Of a stretch of 64,000 nucleotides of DNA, positions 59,452 to 64,000 are shown one piece after another. Every line of letters starts with the position of its first letter. Within the stretch, counting starts at the first letter, position 1. The stretch comes from CBDFKK01 sp965248815 (GTDB lineage Bacteria; Pseudomonadota; Alphaproteobacteria; SMXP01). The notes under the pieces are model-generated. The model was not told the DNA's origin and made no database searches. It worked only from the letters and a program-made list of their open reading frames with translations. The translations under genes were made by a program, and so were the position numbers. Location of the stretch: assembly GCA_965248815.1 (NCBI GenBank), contig CBDFKK010000008.1:2790001-2854000 (forward strand). The letters run 5' to 3'.

Positions 59452-60522
59452 ATGAAAATTGGGAATAGCGCAAAGAGCGTAATCCGAAATAGATCTATTC
59501 TCCCAATAATGGCCTGTCTTGTGGCACTGGGCCTCGTTGCAACCGTTATAGGCGGAATTCAAGGCGTCAATGCGCAGCAAGAATCTGAGCCAGGCGCTCG
59601 TTCAATCTTCTACATGTTCATGGACCGTGAAAAAGGCGACAGGCCGGTCGGCGAGGCTCCGGACTTTACAGACTTTGATGTTATCGAAGTTGCCGAGCGG
59701 ATTTACATGATCCAAGGCAATTCTGGAAATATCGGCATTTGTGTCGGCGAGGACGGCGTTCTTCTCATTGACGACGGGTTCCCAGCCATGACCAATGCAT
59801 TGCTTGAAGCCGTTGCTAACATTACCGATCAACCCATCACCATGGTGTTGAATACGCACTGGCATTGGGATCATTCGGGCGGGAATGTCAATATGGCGGC
59901 AAAAGGCGCAACCATCTTAGCCCAAGAAGATTCCGTGCAATGGATGACGACGTGGCAAGTCAGTGGCATGTCGGGTACGCCCAAGAAACCGCAAGGCGTG
60001 TCCGGCATTCCGCAAGTCACGTTCAACGATGAAATGACGCTGCGAATGAATGGCTATACGATCCGGGTTCGAAACGTTGGACCCGCTCACACCTTAGGAG
60101 ACACTGCGGTCTATTTTGAAGAAGCCAATGTAGTACAGGTCGGCGACATTTACACGACCGGGGACTACCCGTGGATTGATCTTAATACAGGTGGTGACCT
60201 CGACGGCTTGGTCAATGCTCTCGACAATGTCGTCGGCGATATTGAGCCGGATACGATCATCATGCCTGGTCACAATGAGCTCTCAAACGGCGCAGAGCTC
60301 ACGGCCTACCGAGATATGGTGAAACTTCTGCGAGACCGCATTCAATCGGAGATCGACAACGGCAAAACGCGTCAAGAAATTTTGGCAATGGATCTAACGG
60401 CGGACATCGACGAAGACTGGGCCAACCCCATTATCAATAGCGAACTCATTGTACTCGTCTACCATGCAAGTCTCATGGGCGAAGGCACAAAGACGGCGGA
60501 GGCATCAACGCCAGCGAATTAA
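59452..60522 (+). CDS. Exported MBL-fold metallo-hydrolase
   Basis: A 356-residue protein with a signal peptide (MACLVALGLVATVIGGIQGVNA region) and a metallo-beta-lactamase fold: LNTHWHWDHSGGN is the H-x-H-x-D-H metal motif, VGPAHTLGDTAVYF the third His, GDIYTTGDYPWID the bridging Asp region, and MPGHNELS the last His. The family includes beta-lactamases, glyoxalase II-like and quinoprotein relay-type enzymes. The export signal and substrate-loop length point to a periplasmic hydrolase. Start at ATG 59452 with AGGAG ahead of it. Confidence 0.92.
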   Translation: MKIGNSAKSVIRNRSILPIMACLVALGLVATVIGGIQGVNAQQESEPGARSIFYMFMDREKGDRPVGEAPDFTDFDVIEVAERIYMIQGNSGNIGICVGEDGVLLIDDGFPAMTNALLEAVANITDQPITMVLNTHWHWDHSGGNVNMAAKGATILAQEDSVQWMTTWQVSGMSGTPKKPQGVSGIPQVTFNDEMTLRMNGYTIRVRNVGPAHTLGDTAVYFEEANVVQVGDIYTTGDYPWIDLNTGGDLDGLVNALDNVVGDIEPDTIIMPGHNELSNGAELTAYRDMVKLLRDRIQSEIDNGKTRQEILAMDLTADIDEDWANPIINSELIVLVYHASLMGEGTKTAEASTPAN

Positions 60523-61505
60523 TTGAGGTCGCCACCAACCTTGATGACAACGCGGCCTTTGGTTTGTCGGGCGTCGAATCGCGACATCAATTGAGCGCCG
60601 TCTTCGAGCAGCGCTTCTTCCGTAACGGGTACAGTCCAACGCCCGCATTCAGCGCCTTCCAGCATGTCCTTTAGATCCTCGCTGCTCGGCGGAAAGGCCG
60701 CAAAAGTTCCGATGGCGACACTTTTCGCAAATAACGTCCCAAAAGAAATTGTTTGGGGCGCCGCACCTGCAGTCGCTCCGATGACATATAGGCGTCCATT
60801 AGTGGCAATTGCCTCGAAATTTCTTTCGGTATTTGGTCCAGCATTGAGATCGATAATTAAATCCGCCCCTTTTTCGTCCGTTGCCGTTCTAACTTGCTCG
60901 GGCCAATCGTCATCAGTGTAATCGACCAGGAGATCGGCTCCGAGTGGTCGGGCAAATTCAATTTTTTCTGGTCCACCAACGAGGCCGATCACGCGGGCGC
61001 CCTTTTCTTTGGCCATTTGCGTGAGCGTCAGCCCAATTGCCCCAGCAGCGGAATGCACCAACACTATTTCCTCTGCTTGAACCCGCCCGCCATACTTTAG
61101 AAACTGATAGGCCGTATGAATGGGCGGGAAGATGACCGATCCGGTTTTGAAATCCAACCCCTTCGGCAAAGGCAGGAGCTTTGCTGCGTCTGCCAGAGCA
61201 AACTCAGCAAACCCTCCGAAGTTCGCAATATTGATCACGCGGTTGCCGATCATCGAGCGATCCACGCCGGGACCCACGTCATCGACTATGCCGGAGAATT
61301 CCATGCCGGGCGTTAGCGGCCAAGGAACCGGCAAAAAATCAAGCGTGCCTGCACGTGCAAATGTATCAATGGGCTTAATAGACGCGTACGCAACTCTGAC
61401 CCGCGCCTGACCTTCACCTGGGTTAGGAACCTGCACTCGCCGAAGCTCCAATGCATCCGCGGGACCGGGCTCGTCAATGACAAGGGCTCTCATCAGTTCA
61501 GACAT
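60519..61505 (-). CDS. MDR-family NADPH:quinone reductase-like oxidoreductase
   Basis: A 328-residue medium-chain dehydrogenase/reductase of the quinone reductase branch. GMEFSGIVDDVGPGVD is the MDR N-terminal motif, VLVHSAAGAIGLTLTQMAKE the Rossmann loop, then GARVIGLVGGPEKIEFARPL, and NAGPNTERNFEAIATNGRLY near the end. The zinc ligands of alcohol dehydrogenases are absent, as in quinone or enoyl reductases. It ends 4 bp inside the convergent MBL gene. Confidence 0.9.
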   Translation of the reverse strand: MSELMRALVIDEPGPADALELRRVQVPNPGEGQARVRVAYASIKPIDTFARAGTLDFLPVPWPLTPGMEFSGIVDDVGPGVDRSMIGNRVINIANFGGFAEFALADAAKLLPLPKGLDFKTGSVIFPPIHTAYQFLKYGGRVQAEEIVLVHSAAGAIGLTLTQMAKEKGARVIGLVGGPEKIEFARPLGADLLVDYTDDDWPEQVRTATDEKGADLIIDLNAGPNTERNFEAIATNGRLYVIGATAGAAPQTISFGTLFAKSVAIGTFAAFPPSSEDLKDMLEGAECGRWTVPVTEEALLEDGAQLMSRFDARQTKGRVVIKVGGDLN

Positions 61506-61639
61506 TCATTTCACCAAGAAACGGAATTGGACGACTATAACAGATTGAAGTGACACGGTGCTGAGAGTGCGGTGAGATGAGTTCCCTCGGCCACTTTTGG
61601 GGGCAAAGACAAGACACAATAAACAGGGAGATGATTGTC

Positions 61640-62671
61640 ATGGTAACGAATGGTGGCGCGATTGAAAGGCCGGCCCGCAAAATTCCTGGCGAAGGAGATG
61701 ACGATCTTTACACCCAGAGTTGGTTTCCCGTCTGCCTGTCTTCGGAGATTGGCGAAGGTCAAGTCATTGGACGGGACTTTCTTGGCGGCCGTGTTATCGC
61801 TTATCGAGGACAAAGTGGCGATGTAGCGGTCCTAAGCGCATTTTGTGCGCATCTAGGCGTCGATCTTGCGTGCGGACATGTGATCGACGATATGGTGCGC
61901 TGTCCTTACCACCACTTTCACTATGACCAATCAGGTAAAGCGGTGAAGATCGGAAACGGCGAGGCACCGCCTTCGGGCGCGCGCCTGTTCAAATATCCAA
62001 CCATCGAACGCTACGGACTGATTTTGGCTTTCAACGGCGAAGAGCCTCTATTTGAGTTTCCTGGTTTCTCGGTTCCGGACGATGAAATTTATACGCACGC
62101 TTTCAAAATCCCTTCTGAGTTCGAAGTCGATCCCTGGGTGGTCAACTCGCAAACGGCCGACGTCAATCACACGCAATTCCTCCACGGCACCGAATTTGCG
62201 CCAAAATTTAAAATGCCGATGATGGACTACGACGACCATTCGTGCGGTTTTGTAGTAGAAGAAGAATTCAATATGGATGCGTTTGGTACATGCACCGATA
62301 TGCGGGCGCGCATTCATGCCACCAACATCATACACATTGAATCCGTCATTGGCGGCATGTGGACAGGCGCCGCCGCTCCCATGGTTCCGTTGAGACCGGG
62401 GTTAAGCCAGGGCTACGGTATCAATGCCGTCCGCCGCGCCGACGTGAAGCCTCAAACCGAAGACGCCATGCAAAAAGTCTTGGACGGATTCCGCGCGATC
62501 AACGAAAAAGTCTTAAGCGAAGATCAAAGCGTCTACTCAAATATGCGATTTGTGCAGGGCACCCTGTTGAAGGTGGACAAAGAATTGGCAAGGTATCTTG
62601 ATTACGTTCGCGCGTTCCCGCGTGCAAACCCCGGAAAACAATTCATCAACGGAGAGGCCCCTCTTCAATAA
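61640..62671 (+). CDS. Rieske non-heme iron oxygenase
   Basis: A 343-residue ring-hydroxylating-type oxygenase. The Rieske 2Fe-2S ligands are in CAHLGVDL (C-x-H) and CPYHHFHYD (C-x-x-H), and the mononuclear iron site is DVNHTQFLHGTEF (H-x4-H preceded by N/D). The order, length and Trp-Phe-Pro-V-C start (WFPVCLSSEIGEG) match class III-type or KshA/phthalate-dioxygenase-like oxygenases that hydroxylate or demethylate aromatics or steroids. Start at ATG 61640 with AGGGAG at a good distance; ATG 61631 would add three residues. A second Rieske protein starts beyond 64 kb. Confidence 0.93.
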   Translation: MVTNGGAIERPARKIPGEGDDDLYTQSWFPVCLSSEIGEGQVIGRDFLGGRVIAYRGQSGDVAVLSAFCAHLGVDLACGHVIDDMVRCPYHHFHYDQSGKAVKIGNGEAPPSGARLFKYPTIERYGLILAFNGEEPLFEFPGFSVPDDEIYTHAFKIPSEFEVDPWVVNSQTADVNHTQFLHGTEFAPKFKMPMMDYDDHSCGFVVEEEFNMDAFGTCTDMRARIHATNIIHIESVIGGMWTGAAAPMVPLRPGLSQGYGINAVRRADVKPQTEDAMQKVLDGFRAINEKVLSEDQSVYSNMRFVQGTLLKVDKELARYLDYVRAFPRANPGKQFINGEAPLQ

Positions 62672-62729
62672 GAGTTCGGCAACTCGATGCTGTCTGGAGG
62701 CGGCAATCGTAAGTGCTGGGAATACAAAT

Positions 62730-63017
62730 TTACCGCATCTCGCCCAACGCTTCGGCATAGGCGCGCAGCAATATTATTAGGACAGTGGTTTCTACCGTTT
62801 TATGGGATTCCTCGGTCGCAATCTCGTCCGCGACGTCTTCTCGCTTGGCCAAGTTTTTGCAAAAATCTGAAATTGCGGCAATTTCAGAGTGCTGTCTCTC
62901 GTCCTTATTTGGCAAGCTGTCCTCTTGGTTCAAGCACGCCTGCAAAGCTTCGGCCTGGGAAATCGGAAACAAAACGTATAGCGCCGCGAACAGGACAGCG
63001 GCCGGGGGGAAGCGCAC
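62730..63017 (-). CDS. Small exported protein, unknown
   Basis: A 95-residue protein: a signal peptide (MRFPPAAVLFAALYVLFPIS ... AEA) followed by LQACLNQEDSLPNKDERQHS, ISDFCKNLAKREDVADEIAT and a helical tail. Two cysteines could form one disulfide. No known family. It is convergent with the Rieske gene and co-directional with the second Rieske gene beyond it. Confidence 0.5.
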   Translation of the reverse strand: MRFPPAAVLFAALYVLFPISQAEALQACLNQEDSLPNKDERQHSEIAAISDFCKNLAKREDVADEIATEESHKTVETTVLIILLRAYAEALGEMR

Positions 63018-63238
63018 GTCAGTGACTTTCAGATTGATTTGAGAGGCGATCTAGATTTGAACTCAGTTACCCACCGATAGTATTTGAACTCGTGTTATTT
63101 GTTGCGCCGTTTGGCCGGCTGGATTTCACAGCAAGAATATAGCCTACCTCCAAATGAATGGCACATGAACGGCGCCAAAATCCAAACGAAAGAGGCACGT
63201 ATCTCTTCTCTGACTTCGTTGATCAACGACTGTATATT

Positions 63239-64000
63239 TTATTCGGCAGCTTTCGCTTGGGGCTGGGCGGTGGGCAAAAGCGGAATGGGGTCGAGGGCCC
63301 AGCCCTTACTTTGGCGTCGAGCCGGGCTTGGAATGGCATAGGCCACTTTACCCTCATTGTGCTCGACTTCGTCGACGTCGATGCGCCAACCGCGGCCTTC
63401 CCATTCTTTGACAAATTCGCGATAACGCGCGATCGGCTTATCTGAGGGGACGAAGGTTTCCTTGGTATTTGTCCGCGGCGTAATCTTGGGGCGCACGCGA
63501 AGTAGAATTTCCCGATCCTCAAGAGCGACAAACTTGTTCCGCTCGTTAACCGGCTCGTCCATTTCTGGAGTGGGCATGAAGTCGCGCAAATTGAGTAAAA
63601 CGAGCCGCGTGCGACCGGCATCAATTGGTGTTTCCAACAAGTACTGATGAATTTTCATGGTTTCGGAGGGGTGGATATAGGTCCATAGACATGAGGGACC
63701 GTGGTGTCCGGTGCCTACAGTAATTACGGCCTCGCCGTCGCGGCCCGACTCCTTGCGCATGCGTTCTTCGGTTAGAGGCTGAGCCGGCATGCGGCTATAA
63801 AAGCCTGTACCCCAAGCCGTATCGAGTAGATCGATAGCGGGAACAATGTAGTGTTCGTCCGCCAGGTTTTCCGCAATGTGGGTGGTATGGACAAACTCAT
63901 TATGAGCCGAGTCAATACCGTTCTCGATTGAACGCTTGTAGTCAAAGTCCCATTCGAAGACTTGATAGGTGTCTCGCCACCCTTCTTGACCGAATTCCGG
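63239..64000 (-). CDS. Rieske oxygenase alpha-subunit catalytic part (partial)
   Basis: The reading frame is open from the right edge (64000) to a stop at 63239, giving at least 253 residues that lack the N-terminus. NGIDSAHNEFVHTTHIAENL holds the mononuclear iron ligands (D-x2-H-x4-H), preceded by FEWDFDYKRSIE, typical of the catalytic domain of aromatic-ring or dicamba-type Rieske oxygenases. The Rieske domain itself would lie outside the window. The C-terminal part has RLVLLNLRDFMP and a tail ending PQAKAAE. It is a second, distinct Rieske oxygenase 0.6 kb from the first, in the opposite orientation. Confidence 0.85.
   Translation of the reverse strand, partial: PEFGQEGWRDTYQVFEWDFDYKRSIENGIDSAHNEFVHTTHIAENLADEHYIVPAIDLLDTAWGTGFYSRMPAQPLTEERMRKESGRDGEAVITVGTGHHGPSCLWTYIHPSETMKIHQYLLETPIDAGRTRLVLLNLRDFMPTPEMDEPVNERNKFVALEDREILLRVRPKITPRTNTKETFVPSDKPIARYREFVKEWEGRGWRIDVDEVEHNEGKVAYAIPSPARRQSKGWALDPIPLLPTAQPQAKAAE

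Noticed and set aside
1..64000. CRISPR arrays, rRNA genes, replication origin, riboswitches
   Set aside because: I saw no regularly spaced 20-40 bp repeats, no rRNA-like sequence, no DnaA-box cluster and no leader that I could match to a known riboswitch.

Overview
The window looks like a chromosomal segment of an alphaproteobacterium of moderate GC content. The support is a tRNA-His with no encoded G-1 and with A73, a GcrA-type regulator, palindromic intergenic repeats of the kind common in alphaproteobacteria, and the style of its PAS histidine kinase, AsmA protein and QueG. I cannot name a genus.

Layout. (1) 1-9.5 kb is accessory DNA. Decayed fragments (IS110 transposase, alpha/beta hydrolase tail, a GAF-like scrap) are followed by a plus-strand catabolic-looking cluster: PEP-mutase/isocitrate-lyase-type lyase, TetR regulator, family 5 solute-binding protein, MetE-like zinc methyltransferase, SAM methyltransferase with a C-terminal four-Cys motif, and TauD/TfdA dioxygenase. 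The cluster ends in a second methyltransferase and an LLM oxidoreductase, both broken. Next come a secreted protein whose block order resembles HemF but lacks the HemF active-site residues, and a small truncated ORF. (2) 10.2-19.6 kb is core translation: tRNA-Ser, then on the minus strand rpmI, rplT, pheS, pheT, two NTF2-like genes, a DctP-type TRAP binding protein and lepA. The stretch pheT-NTF2-NTF2-DctP is translationally overlapped. (3) 19.8-28.5 kb holds an acyltransferase, a PcfJ-like gene broken by one in-frame TAA, three REPIN-like palindrome doublets (the first lies between pheS and pheT), two tandem MFS genes carrying three +1 frameshifts, a beta-propeller protein, and infC, which appears to start at AUA. 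(4) 28.6-41 kb is housekeeping and envelope: GT9 and GT4 glycosyltransferases, alpha/beta hydrolases, a TPR protein, queG, GST, an acidic anchored protein, AsmA, a PAS histidine kinase, and tRNA-His. (5) 41-52.7 kb starts with a secreted NucA-type nuclease cut by an IS3-family element. It continues with a UbiD-like decarboxylase, two type B carboxylesterases around a Cys/His-repeat protein, a hydroxyacid dehydrogenase and two small lipoproteins. (6) 52.7-57.1 kb is a compact phage-like module. A repressor with a serine-less S24-like domain lies between two near-identical 19-bp operators and two divergent gene sets. One set contains a GcrA-like protein with duplicated HTH, the other a PD-(D/E)XK nuclease interrupted by an amber codon. 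(7) 57-64 kb carries a SAM methyltransferase, a DUF6491-type lipoprotein, a VOC protein, an MBL-fold hydrolase, an MDR oxidoreductase and two Rieske oxygenases; the last runs off the window.

The most unusual items are the repressor/operator module with its double-HTH GcrA relative, the secreted HemF-like protein, the AUA start of infC, and the set of genes broken by single stops or +1 slips in short homopolymers. Those breaks should be checked against reads before being treated as biology.
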